A DNA stretch of 64,000 nucleotides from Arthrobacter sp. cf158 (GTDB lineage: Bacteria > Actinomycetota > Actinomycetes > Actinomycetales > Micrococcaceae). This document shows, piece after piece, positions 8,656-16,353 of this stretch (within the stretch, counting starts at the first letter, position 1; every line of letters starts with the position of its first letter). A program made the translations under genes and the position numbers. The stretch is taken from contig NZ_FNNR01000012.1 in assembly GCF_900106835.1 (NCBI RefSeq), positions 62,001 to 126,000 of the forward strand, read 5' to 3'. The notes under the pieces were generated by a model. That model had not been told where the DNA came from. It did no database searches and was given only the letters and a program-made list of their open reading frames with translations.

Positions 8656-9119
8656 TCGCGGAAAAGCTTGACGGCGTCGCGCATCGCCGCGCGGGCACGC
8701 TTGCGGTCTCCGGACGCGTCGTAGGCACAGCTCAGCCGGAACCAGGAGCGCCAATCCTCCGGCGCTGCCTCAGCTTCGGTGCGGTATTTCTCAAACTCGG
8801 CGTCCGCGGCCGCCCGGACAATGCGGCCGCCGGGGGTACGCGGGAGGGTGTCCTCCGGCAGCCCACCCTCGGCCTCAAGGACCTTGGCCATCTGTTCGGT
8901 CCGGGCACCAAAAAGCAGCTCGCGGATCAGGGCCCATGCGCCAACGATCGGCAGGACCAGGTAAGCCGCTCCAATGCCCTTGGCTACCAGGTTGGGGTCA
9001 CCGAGCAAAAGGAACGAGCGCTGCACCGACACCACCAGGTACAGCACCAACAGCAAGGTGATGGCACCCACCCAGATCTTGGTGCGGTTCTTCTTGAGTG
9101 AAGTCCAGAAATGTCCCAC
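8631..9119 (-). CDS. Small membrane protein with TPR-like C-terminus
   Basis: 162 residues. Two hydrophobic helices (about 15-36 and 48-68) are followed by a cytoplasmic, charged region; the stretch EDWRSWFRLSCAYDASGD has the spacing of a tetratricopeptide-like helix pair. It starts 4 bp after dapB ends on the same strand, so it is probably co-transcribed with dapB. The C-terminal coding end overlaps the convergent gene by 25 bp. Function unknown. Confidence 0.75.
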   Translation of the reverse strand: MGHFWTSLKKNRTKIWVGAITLLLVLYLVVSVQRSFLLLGDPNLVAKGIGAAYLVLPIVGAWALIRELLFGARTEQMAKVLEAEGGLPEDTLPRTPGGRIVRAAADAEFEKYRTEAEAAPEDWRSWFRLSCAYDASGDRKRARAAMRDAVKLFRDQPSTAGR

Positions 9120-9123
9120 GTTC

Positions 9124-9882
9124 CTAGAGCCCCAAGTCCAGGTAGCCGTCCAAGCCCACAGTCAGGCCAGGATTGGCTGCAACCTTCCGCAGTCCAAGGA
9201 GGACACCGGGCATGAAGGAGGCGCGGTCGAAGGAATCGTGGCGCAATGTCAGCTGTTCGCCAGGCCCGCCAAAGAGTACTTCCTGGTGGGCCACCAGTCC
9301 GCGCAGGCGGACGCTGTGTACACGGACGCCGTCCACATCGCAGCCTCGGGCGCCGTCCAACGACGTTTCCGTGGCGTCCGGGCTGGCGGGGACACCGGCC
9401 TCCTGCCGGGCTTCAGCGATCAGCTGCGCCGTGCGCACAGCAGTTCCAGAAGGTGCATCCACCTTGTTGGGGTGGTGCAGCTCGATGATTTCCACCGACT
9501 CGAAGTACTGCGAGGCTTTGGCAGCGAAAGCGGAAGCCAGCACCGACCCCAGGGCAAAGTTCGGGGCAATGAGCACCCCTGTTTCCGGGTTCCCTTCCAA
9601 CAGCGCACGCAGGGAATCCAGCCTGTCGGTGTTCCACCCGGTGGTGCCTACGACGGCGTGGATGCCGTGCTCAACAGCGAACCGGACGTTGGTCTCGGTG
9701 ATGTCAGGAACGGTGAGATCAACAACATACTTTGCACCGGCGTCGAGCAGTTTTTCCAGGGAATCGCCGCGGCCCAAGGCGGCTACGAGCTTCATGTCCT
9801 CGGCTGCTTCAACAGCCTTAACGGCTTCAATTCCCATGCGCCCGTTGGCGCCCAGCACTGCAACAGCAAGTTGTTCGGTCAT
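9124..9882 (-). CDS. dapB: 4-hydroxy-tetrahydrodipicolinate reductase
   Basis: NAD(P)H-dependent second step of the lysine/diaminopimelate branch after DapA. 252 residues with the nucleotide-binding VAVLGANGRMG at the N-terminus and the family signature ELHHPNKVDAPSGTA, containing catalytic His136-His137 and Lys140. Domain order and length are typical of actinobacterial DapB. The ATG at 9882 lies 7 nt after TAGGGT, suggesting a leaderless transcript. Confidence 0.95.
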   Translation of the reverse strand: MTEQLAVAVLGANGRMGIEAVKAVEAAEDMKLVAALGRGDSLEKLLDAGAKYVVDLTVPDITETNVRFAVEHGIHAVVGTTGWNTDRLDSLRALLEGNPETGVLIAPNFALGSVLASAFAAKASQYFESVEIIELHHPNKVDAPSGTAVRTAQLIAEARQEAGVPASPDATETSLDGARGCDVDGVRVHSVRLRGLVAHQEVLFGGPGEQLTLRHDSFDRASFMPGVLLGLRKVAANPGLTVGLDGYLDLGL

Positions 9883-9889
9883 GCCTTTA

Positions 9890-9895
9890 ACCCTA
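9890..9895 (-). promoter_or_regulatory. -10 hexamer before dapB
   Basis: TAGGGT (minus strand), then 7 nt, then the dapB ATG. The 7 nt contain AAAGG but too close to the ATG to act as a normal ribosome site. Confidence 0.35.
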
Positions 9896-9933
9896 CCGCC
9901 GGGCCACGCCCCGGCAGGAACCGTGACTCCGGC

Positions 9934-10389
9934 CTACTCCCCTGCGCCGACCCATTCCACAGTGCCGTCGCTGAAGAACTGTTCCTTCCAAATAGGGACC
10001 TGCGCCTTGACCCTGTCCACGAGTTCCGAGCAAACAGCGAACGCCTGGCCGCGATGGGCAGCTGCCACAGCACACACCAGCGCAGGATCACCGATCTCCA
10101 GCATTCCGATGCGGTGGGCGGCCCAGATCCGGACCGGCTGGCTGGCTTCGCCGGAGTGCTCAGCGACCAACGCGGCCACCACATCCGACATGACCTGATG
10201 CGCTGTGGGATGCGCGCTGTAACTCAACCGGTCCACGGCCTTGCCGCCATCGTGGTTCCGCACGACGCCGCTGAAGCTCACAACAGCCCCGGCAGTGTCT
10301 GATTCAACAGCCTGGATGGCTTGGTCCACAGAAATTGGCTCGGCACTGAGGACAGCGCTGACAACTTCGAAGTCTGTTTCAGTGCCCAT
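9934..10389 (-). CDS. moaE: Molybdopterin synthase catalytic subunit
   Basis: Large subunit of molybdopterin synthase, which uses the MoaD thiocarboxylate to insert dithiolene sulfur into cyclic pyranopterin monophosphate. About 151 residues. Seen: the FSGVVRNHDGG region, an AAHRIG motif and the C-terminal VPIWKEQFF segment with the conserved catalytic lysine. ATG 10389 is preferred over the in-frame GTG at 10410 because GGAAGGAAG precedes it by 2-3 nt. It overlaps the end of the upstream mog gene, as expected for a coupled operon. Confidence 0.92.
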   Translation of the reverse strand: MGTETDFEVVSAVLSAEPISVDQAIQAVESDTAGAVVSFSGVVRNHDGGKAVDRLSYSAHPTAHQVMSDVVAALVAEHSGEASQPVRIWAAHRIGMLEIGDPALVCAVAAAHRGQAFAVCSELVDRVKAQVPIWKEQFFSDGTVEWVGAGE

Positions 10390-10882
10390 GACTTCCTTCC
10401 AATTGTTCACAGAGATGTCCGATCACAGGGTCCAGGACAGCCAGCCCGTCCATGACGCCTTTGGGGGACCCCGGGAGGTTGATGATGAACGTCTTTCCAG
10501 CAGCTCCGGCGTGGCCACGGCTCAACATGGCCATGGGGGTCTTGGCGGTGCCGGCACGCCGGATGCCCTCCATGATGCCCGGTATTTCGCGATCGAGGAG
10601 CGGCAGCGTCATCTCCGGCGTTCGGTCATCCGGGCTGAGGCCCGTTCCCCCGCTGGTGATGACCACGGCGGGTTGCTGCGTCAGCAGTGCCCTCAGGGCA
10701 GCTCCCACCGGTTCGCCATCCGGCACCACCATGGTGGGGAAAGTATCGAAGCCGTGCTCGTTGAGCCAATCGAGGATGATCGGGCCAGTCTCATCGGCGT
10801 AGACGCCTGCCGCGGCCCGGGTGGACGCAATAACGACGCCGGCCTGCCGGGGCCCATGCGCGTTCGGCTCGCACGCGCTCAT
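10379..10882 (-). CDS. Molybdopterin adenylyltransferase (MogA/MoaB type)
   Basis: Activates molybdopterin as its adenylate before molybdenum insertion by MoeA. 167 residues of the MoCF-biosynthesis fold, with ITSGGTGLSPDDRTPE and the LPGSPKGV segment. The two sub-families MogA and MoaB cannot be separated with certainty by eye. It sits between moaC (4-bp overlap) and moaE (overlap), so the genes are translationally coupled. Confidence 0.9.
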   Translation of the reverse strand: MSACEPNAHGPRQAGVVIASTRAAAGVYADETGPIILDWLNEHGFDTFPTMVVPDGEPVGAALRALLTQQPAVVITSGGTGLSPDDRTPEMTLPLLDREIPGIMEGIRRAGTAKTPMAMLSRGHAGAAGKTFIINLPGSPKGVMDGLAVLDPVIGHLCEQLEGSHGH

Positions 10883-11409
10883 GCGCCGGCCTCCTCTGGC
10901 ATGGTTTCGCCGGTCAGTGCCCAGTCCCCGCTTTTCCCGCCGCTTTTGGCCAGCACCCGGATGTCGGTCAACACGGCATGCTTGTCCACGGCCTTGATCA
11001 TGTCATAGACGCTGAGGGCCGCTACCGACGCTGCCGTCAGTGCTTCCATTTCGACGCCTGTGACGCCCCGGGTTTTCACGGTGGCCAGGACTCCTACCGA
11101 GTCGACGCCCAGTTCGAAATCAACGGTGACCTTGGAGATCGGCAATGGGTGGCAGAGCGGAATCAGCTCCGGAGTCTTCTTTGCCGCCATGATCCCCGCG
11201 ACCCGCGCAACGGCGAGCGCATCGCCCTTGGGCAGCTCACCCGCGCCCAGCAGGGCCAGCACGGTGGGCGTGCTGCGGACGGTTGCGGTGGCAGTGGCTT
11301 CGCGGCTGGTGACGGCTTTGTCAGAGACATCCACCATCTGCGCGGTGCCATCCTGCCTGAGGTGGGTCAGGCCACTGGAAGTTTCTGGAGTTTGGTTCAC
11401 AGCATCCAT
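10879..11409 (-). CDS. moaC: Cyclic pyranopterin monophosphate synthase
   Basis: Converts the MoaA product 3',8-cH2GTP into cyclic pyranopterin monophosphate. 176 residues with the signature LIPLCHPLPI, VEMEALTAAS, DMIKAVDK and the terminal KSGGKSGDW. Its start overlaps the end of moeA by 13 bp. MoaA itself is encoded divergently at 16354. Confidence 0.95.
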   Translation of the reverse strand: MDAVNQTPETSSGLTHLRQDGTAQMVDVSDKAVTSREATATATVRSTPTVLALLGAGELPKGDALAVARVAGIMAAKKTPELIPLCHPLPISKVTVDFELGVDSVGVLATVKTRGVTGVEMEALTAASVAALSVYDMIKAVDKHAVLTDIRVLAKSGGKSGDWALTGETMPEEAGA

Positions 11410-12617
11410 ACTTCCACTTCAGCTCCCCCGGCGAGTTCCGTGACGCCGCTGGGGATCTGGACCAGGGCGTTGGCGCGGGCCAAAGCGTGGACCAGGTGCG
11501 AGCCGGCTCCACCTTCCATGCGCAGGATGCCGTCGACACCGAGGCTGCCCCGGCGTACTTGGTGCTTCCCATCGGGCGACGTCAGGGGTTCGTCAAGACG
11601 GGCGGTGTGAATGGGCCGGGGCGCGGGAGCCCCGTACACCTGCGAAAGGGCAGGCCTCAGGAACATCTCGAAGGAAACGAGGCAGCTCACGGGATTTCCG
11701 GGAAAACCAAGGAACGGCACGTCGTTGAAGGTGCCCAAACCCTGCGGGCCGCCGGGTTGCATTGCCACTGGCAGGAAATCGACCGGATGGCCGGACATGG
11801 CCTGGCGGACCACTTCGTAGGCGCCTTTGCTCACTCCCCCGGTGGTCACAATGACGTCAACGGGGCTCTCCGCGTCCCGGGTGTAACGGTGCAGTACTTC
11901 AAGGAGGCTGGCGGGATCGTCATCGGAAATGCCCGTCCGGAGCACGTCGAGGCCAGCCTGGCGCATGGAGGCTTCAAGGAGCGTTCCGTTGGAATCGTAG
12001 ATTTTGCCGGGCGTCAGTTCGTGCCCGGGCTCCACTACCTCGTCCCCGGTGGTGACCAAGAGGACACGGATGGATTCCCGGACTGCGACGTCAGTCAGAC
12101 CGAGGGCAGCCAACAGGCCGAGCTGTGCCGGTCCAAGGAGAGTCCCGGCGGCCAGTGCCCGTACGCCCTCTTCGATGTCGCTGCCCCGGTTCCGTACGTA
12201 GGTACCGGGAGCGACGGCGGGAAGATCTACCACCGCGTCCCTGGCTGTGGCGGCCGGGAAAGAGTCGGGAGTCGCCTTCTCGATGGGAACGACGGCATCG
12301 GCCCCCTCCGGAATCATGGCTCCAGTCATAATAGGGGCGGCGAAGCCGGCTTTCAGCTCTGCCGGCAGGCTACCTGCGGCAACTGGCGCCGCCACCCGGA
12401 GCTCCGCACCGGCGTCGGGAATGTCTGCTGAGCGCACGGCAAAGCCGTCCATCTGGGAATTGGCGAACGGCGGCAGGGAGACGGGCGCGTCAAGGTCGAC
12501 GGCGAGTACACGCCCCAGCGCTTCGAGCAAAGGCAGGTGGACAGTGCCCTTGGCGGCCATCGCAGTGGTGAGCAGTTCCACCACGGCCTGGCGATGGGCT
12601 GCAACAGATCGGGGCAC
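11397..12617 (-). CDS. moeA: Molybdopterin molybdenumtransferase
   Basis: Inserts molybdate into adenylated molybdopterin. About 406 residues; SQMDGFAVRSADI, VTTGGVSKGAYEVV and FLGFPGNPVS are family signatures, spanning domains I-IV. Two starts compete: ATG at 12623 directly touches AGGAGG with no spacing, while GTG at 12617 has the ideal 6-nt spacing, so GTG is preferred. It leads a moeA-moaC-mog-moaE operon 57-63 bp downstream of the Moco oxidoreductase gene. Confidence 0.93.
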   Translation of the reverse strand: MPRSVAAHRQAVVELLTTAMAAKGTVHLPLLEALGRVLAVDLDAPVSLPPFANSQMDGFAVRSADIPDAGAELRVAAPVAAGSLPAELKAGFAAPIMTGAMIPEGADAVVPIEKATPDSFPAATARDAVVDLPAVAPGTYVRNRGSDIEEGVRALAAGTLLGPAQLGLLAALGLTDVAVRESIRVLLVTTGDEVVEPGHELTPGKIYDSNGTLLEASMRQAGLDVLRTGISDDDPASLLEVLHRYTRDAESPVDVIVTTGGVSKGAYEVVRQAMSGHPVDFLPVAMQPGGPQGLGTFNDVPFLGFPGNPVSCLVSFEMFLRPALSQVYGAPAPRPIHTARLDEPLTSPDGKHQVRRGSLGVDGILRMEGGAGSHLVHALARANALVQIPSGVTELAGGAEVEVWML

Positions 12618-12679
12618 GGACATCCTCCTGTGGATACGTTTGCTTCCGGGAAAAATCCGGACGTACCCAGAGTAGGTCC

Positions 12680-14269
12680 TCAGCCCACCTTGACGCTGAT
12701 GGTGTGGTAGCCCGTTGCGCCATCAGGGGCTACCGGGGCCTTGTCCTCGGTCTGTGGTTGGCCGGTGGAGTCGGTGGCCCGGACCTGGATTTCGTAGTCA
12801 CCGGAGCTGAGGTCCAGGCCGAGCTGCCACTGGTACCAGGTGTCTGTGGAGATGGGGCTTGCGAGCGTGGCCTGCTGCCATGGTCCGCGGTTGACCCGAA
12901 GTTCCACTCGGGTGATGCCCCTGTGCTGGGCCCACGCCACGCCACCGAATTGCACTGTGCCGGCCTGGACGGTCCGCCCATTGCGGGGCACGTCGATCCG
13001 GGACTGCGTTTTGATGGGCCCATGGTCGCTCCAGCCTCGGGGAGTCCAGTAAGCGACGTCGTCCGCGAAGCGCGTCACTTTCAGTTCCGTGAGCCATTTG
13101 GTGGCCGAGACGAAACCGTAGAGTCCCGGCACGATCATCCGGACGGGGAAGCCGTGTTCCAGTGGCAGCGGTTCACCGTTCATGCCTATCGCCAGGAGTG
13201 CGTCCCTGTCGTCCGCCAGGGCTTCCAGCGGCGTACTGGCCGTCCAGCCGTCATTACTGGTGGACAACACCATGTCAGCGCCTGCCTGCGGCCGTGCCAT
13301 GGCCAGGAGTTCCCGCACAGGCCAACCGAGCCACCGTGCATTGCCGATGAGGTCGCCACCGACGTTGTTGGACACGCAGGCGATGGTGATGTGCCGCTCC
13401 GTCATGGGCTTGGCGAGGAGGGTGGCGAAGTCAAGTTCGATCTCCTGCTCCACCATTCCGGTGACTTTGAGCTTCCAGGCAGGCGGGTCTATTGCAGGAA
13501 CCGTCAGGGCGGTATCAATCCTGTAGAAATCGGCATTCGGAGTTACCAAGGGGCTGATGCCGTCCAGAGCAAGGGAGGCACCCGCGGGGATGGCCTGCGG
13601 CGCTGCGGACGGTGCCGGGAGTGTCATGGAACCCCGGAACCCAGACGCCACAGCAGTTGCCCGGGTGAGGACAACGGTGACTGTTCCTGCAACCACAGCC
13701 GCGATGGAGGTTCCCGCGATGGCATTGAGGAAACTCCGTCTGGCCAGGGGCGCAGGTTCGCCATCCTGCTGCGGGGGCCTGCCATGGGACGGCGCCCAGG
13801 TGGTCAGCCGGCGGATCAGTGCCCGCAACAGCAACATGGTGACCACTGCCGCCGCGATCGGTGCGAGCGCCGCTTGCGGACCGGCCTGCGCACGGGTCAC
13901 GACGGCGGTCAGCCCTGCGGCGCCTGCCAAGCCGGCGAGTACCAGCCCCCACCCGGTCCGGCGACGCTCCAGAACGCCGGCTATGGCCGCGAGGAAGCCC
14001 GCGACGACTCCGATGGAAGCAATCAACACGATCTTGTCGGCCGTACCAAACAACTGCACTGCCAGGTCCTTGACCCCCGGCGGCACCGCATCGATCACAG
14101 CTCCTCCCAAGGCTGTCACCGGCGACACCAGCGGGCTCAGGAGACCAGCGATGAGCTCTCCCGCCGCGATTCCGGCCGCCCCGGCGGCCAGGCCGGAGCC
14201 GGCTGCCCAGAGAGCGGGCCTGCCCATGGTTCGCCGCGTTGTGGCCACATTGCGTACAGGCGTGCTCAT
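12680..14269 (-). CDS. Membrane-anchored Moco oxidoreductase (sulfite-oxidase fold)
   Basis: 529 residues. Four hydrophobic helices (about 19-44, 77-100, 105-126, 132-153) are followed by a charged cytoplasmic loop ending in ALARRSFL (RR at 177-178), a fifth hydrophobic helix (about 183-203), and an extracytoplasmic Moco domain. Cys298 in ITIACVSNNVGG is the expected molybdenum ligand. A C-terminal immunoglobulin-like dimerisation domain (Mo-co_dimer type) follows. The RRSFL motif placed just before the last helix is what is expected for a Sec-inserted protein whose final segment needs Tat export of a folded cofactor domain. Substrate unknown; no heme-binding cytochrome gene is adjacent. It overlaps the kinase gene by 4 bp. 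Confidence 0.88.
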   Translation of the reverse strand: MSTPVRNVATTRRTMGRPALWAAGSGLAAGAAGIAAGELIAGLLSPLVSPVTALGGAVIDAVPPGVKDLAVQLFGTADKIVLIASIGVVAGFLAAIAGVLERRRTGWGLVLAGLAGAAGLTAVVTRAQAGPQAALAPIAAAVVTMLLLRALIRRLTTWAPSHGRPPQQDGEPAPLARRSFLNAIAGTSIAAVVAGTVTVVLTRATAVASGFRGSMTLPAPSAAPQAIPAGASLALDGISPLVTPNADFYRIDTALTVPAIDPPAWKLKVTGMVEQEIELDFATLLAKPMTERHITIACVSNNVGGDLIGNARWLGWPVRELLAMARPQAGADMVLSTSNDGWTASTPLEALADDRDALLAIGMNGEPLPLEHGFPVRMIVPGLYGFVSATKWLTELKVTRFADDVAYWTPRGWSDHGPIKTQSRIDVPRNGRTVQAGTVQFGGVAWAQHRGITRVELRVNRGPWQQATLASPISTDTWYQWQLGLDLSSGDYEIQVRATDSTGQPQTEDKAPVAPDGATGYHTISVKVG

Positions 14270-15495
14270 GATGTGCCTCCGTGGCGGTCATCGGCTAAAG
14301 CAGGCGGGAGGCTTTCTCCCGGCAGGGAAGACGGCGGGAGCAATCCAGCCGGCAGTGACAGCGCAAAGCGGCATCCGGCGTCGACGTTGTTCACGGTGAC
14401 CCACCCGCCGTGGGCCTTGACGATGCCCGCCACCATGCTGAGTCCGATTCCGGCGCCGCTGTAACTGCCCTGCAGCCCTTCCGCGGTGCCGCGCGCGGGA
14501 TCCTTCTGCCACCCCGTCTGGAACAAGTGTGGAAGGTCCTCGTCAGGGATACCTCCGCAGTGGTCCTGGACGGCAACGACGGCGTTCCCGTTGTCGCGGC
14601 CGACGCTGACGTGGACCTCAGTATCAGGACGGCTGTAAATAATGGCGTTCAGCAGGATGTTCCGGACGGCACGTGCCAGGCTTGGCCCATCGGCGACGGC
14701 CATGCATTCGCGGTCCCCGCCGCCGTCGAGCCTTATTCCGCGCTTCGAGGCCAAAGGGGCAAGGTCCGCCAAAGCATCGCTGACGAGGTCGTACAGATCC
14801 AAAGGTTCAGCGCGAAGGCGGAGACTGCCTGCCTGGATCTTGGACAGTTCCAAGAGGTCGTTGACCATGGCCGTCATCTGTTCTGTCTGGCCGATGATCT
14901 TCCGGTAGTAGCCGGGAACATCCGATGCCATGCCATCCTCAAGTGCTTCGGTCATGGCGCGCATGCTGGCAAGGGGTGTGCGGAGGTCGTGCGAAATCCA
15001 GGACACGAGTTCGCGCCGCGCCGTCTCGATGGCGGCTTCCCGTTCCCTGGACTCGGCAAGGCTCCGGCTGCTTGCCTCAAGCTCCTGGGCAAGTTCAGCC
15101 AGTTCGGAGGTCATGGCGGGAGCGCTCCCCCGCCCCTCACCAACCCCACTGTCCAAGGTTTCACCCCGGCCAAGCCGCCGGGCCGCGTCCACCAATCGGG
15201 CCGCGTTCCGGGAGACACCGGCACCGAGCATGAGGGACAAGGCGACGGCCACCACGGAGGCCATGGCCAGGATGTACCACATGACCTCCAGGTCCCTGGC
15301 GGAGATGAACATGGCATTGAAGGCACTGACCATGCCCGCCACCAAGACAGCAACCGTGGCCACCACTACCAGGCAGATTTGGGCAAGCACCGAGGCGCGG
15401 CGAAGCAGCCGGAGGAGCAGCAAGGTGGTGGCGCCGATGAGGACAGCCCAGAACAGGACCCAGGCGAGGATGGTCCAGAGTTCACTGCTTTCCAT
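14266..15495 (-). CDS. Membrane sensor histidine kinase
   Basis: 409 residues. Three hydrophobic helices (about 7-28, 37-58, 69-92) leave almost no extracytoplasmic domain, so the signal may be sensed in or near the membrane. Then a HAMP-like/coiled-coil linker, the H-box SWISHDLRTPL with phospho-acceptor His169, and an ATPase domain with N-box LLNAIIYS, DHCGGIPDEDL and GAGIGLSM. ATG 15495 is chosen over the upstream in-frame ATGs because AGGAGG lies 5 nt before it. It overlaps the response regulator upstream and the oxidoreductase downstream. Confidence 0.9.
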   Translation of the reverse strand: MESSELWTILAWVLFWAVLIGATTLLLLRLLRRASVLAQICLVVVATVAVLVAGMVSAFNAMFISARDLEVMWYILAMASVVAVALSLMLGAGVSRNAARLVDAARRLGRGETLDSGVGEGRGSAPAMTSELAELAQELEASSRSLAESREREAAIETARRELVSWISHDLRTPLASMRAMTEALEDGMASDVPGYYRKIIGQTEQMTAMVNDLLELSKIQAGSLRLRAEPLDLYDLVSDALADLAPLASKRGIRLDGGGDRECMAVADGPSLARAVRNILLNAIIYSRPDTEVHVSVGRDNGNAVVAVQDHCGGIPDEDLPHLFQTGWQKDPARGTAEGLQGSYSGAGIGLSMVAGIVKAHGGWVTVNNVDAGCRFALSLPAGLLPPSSLPGESLPPALADDRHGGTS

Positions 15496-16219
15496 GCCCA
15501 CCTCCTGTGTCATCGAAGCGGTACCCAACGCCCCAGACAGTTTTGATCAGTTGGGGCTTGGTGGGGTTGCTTTCGATCTTCTCCCTCAAACGACGGACGT
15601 GGACCGTGACAGTGGAGAGATCGCCGAAGTCCCAACCCCACACTGCCTTGATGAGTTCCTCCCGGCTGAAGACCTGGTTGGGCCTGCGCATCAGAAACGC
15701 GAGGAGATCGAACTCGCGGACCGTGAGAGCCAGGTGGGATCCGCCGTGGGTGACCGTCCGGGACCCGGGGTCAAGTTCAAGGCCAGCGGCTTCAACGGGT
15801 GGCTCAGGGGCGAACTCCTTGACGCTCCTGCGCAGTACAGATTTGACCCGGAGCACCAGCTCCCGGGGCGAGAAGGGCTTGGTGACGTAGTCATCCGCTC
15901 CCATTTCCAACCCCAGGATCCGGTCGTCCTCGGTACCCAGCGCCGTGACCATGATGATGGGCACGCTCATGGTCAGCCTCAAGCGCCTGCACACTTCAAC
16001 GCCGTCCAGTCCCGGCAACATACGGTCCAGGATCACCAAGTCGGGCCGACGTGACGCTGCGACGCTGAGGGCAGAGAAGCCATCCCCCGCCATATCCACT
16101 TGGAATCCTGCCTTCAGCAGGTAGTCACGGACCACATCGGCAATGGTCTGCTCGTCCTCCACCAGGAGTATGCGGCGGTTCCCGGGCTCCGCGAATGATG
16201 ATGCCGTATGTGTGGTCAC
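15482..16219 (-). CDS. OmpR/PhoB-family response regulator
   Basis: 245 residues: receiver domain with acidic pair Glu21-Asp22, phospho-acceptor Asp65 in VILDRMLPG and Lys114 in VTKPF, then a winged-helix DNA-binding domain (about 145-240) with VTVHVRRLREKIE. Start is GTG 16219, exactly 6 nt after TATGCT. It forms one unit with the kinase and the Moco oxidoreductase and is divergent from moaA, so it may control cofactor synthesis or the enzyme. Confidence 0.92.
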   Translation of the reverse strand: MTTHTASSFAEPGNRRILLVEDEQTIADVVRDYLLKAGFQVDMAGDGFSALSVAASRRPDLVILDRMLPGLDGVEVCRRLRLTMSVPIIMVTALGTEDDRILGLEMGADDYVTKPFSPRELVLRVKSVLRRSVKEFAPEPPVEAAGLELDPGSRTVTHGGSHLALTVREFDLLAFLMRRPNQVFSREELIKAVWGWDFGDLSTVTVHVRRLREKIESNPTKPQLIKTVWGVGYRFDDTGGGHGKQ

Positions 16220-16225
16220 GCTTTC

Positions 16226-16231
16226 AGCATA
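16226..16231 (-). promoter_or_regulatory. -10 hexamer before response regulator gene
   Basis: TATGCT on the minus strand, 6 nt before the GTG start at 16219. Good match to TANNNT and leaderless spacing. Confidence 0.45.
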
Positions 16232-16276
16232 GGTTTGTGGACGGCGTTGAGCACCCGATCCTGGCGCCGGGGGCTC

Positions 16277-16305
16277 AAGTGTATGGAATCCGTAAGAAGT
16301 GTATG
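16277..16305. promoter_or_regulatory. Direct repeat AAGTGTATG x2, 20-bp period
   Basis: AAGTGTATG occurs at 16277-16285 and again at 16297-16305, two DNA turns apart, in the 134-bp region between the divergent response regulator and moaA genes. OmpR-family regulators typically bind such direct repeats on one DNA face, so this is a candidate site for the adjacent regulator. Confidence 0.45.
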
Positions 16306-16341
16306 ACTGTAACTGGTGTCACTGATCCGGACACTGTGGCG

Positions 16342-16347
16342 TAGCCT
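16342..16347 (+). promoter_or_regulatory. -10 hexamer of putative leaderless moaA promoter
   Basis: TAGCCT is followed by 6 nt and the moaA ATG at 16354. There is no Shine-Dalgarno sequence in the short T-rich spacer, supporting a leaderless transcript. Confidence 0.45.
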
Positions 16348-16353
16348 GATTTT

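Noticed and set aside
16220..16353. Molybdenum-cofactor riboswitch before moaA
   Set aside because: The moaA start appears leaderless and only 134 bp separate it from the divergent gene; no Moco-RNA-like fold is visible.
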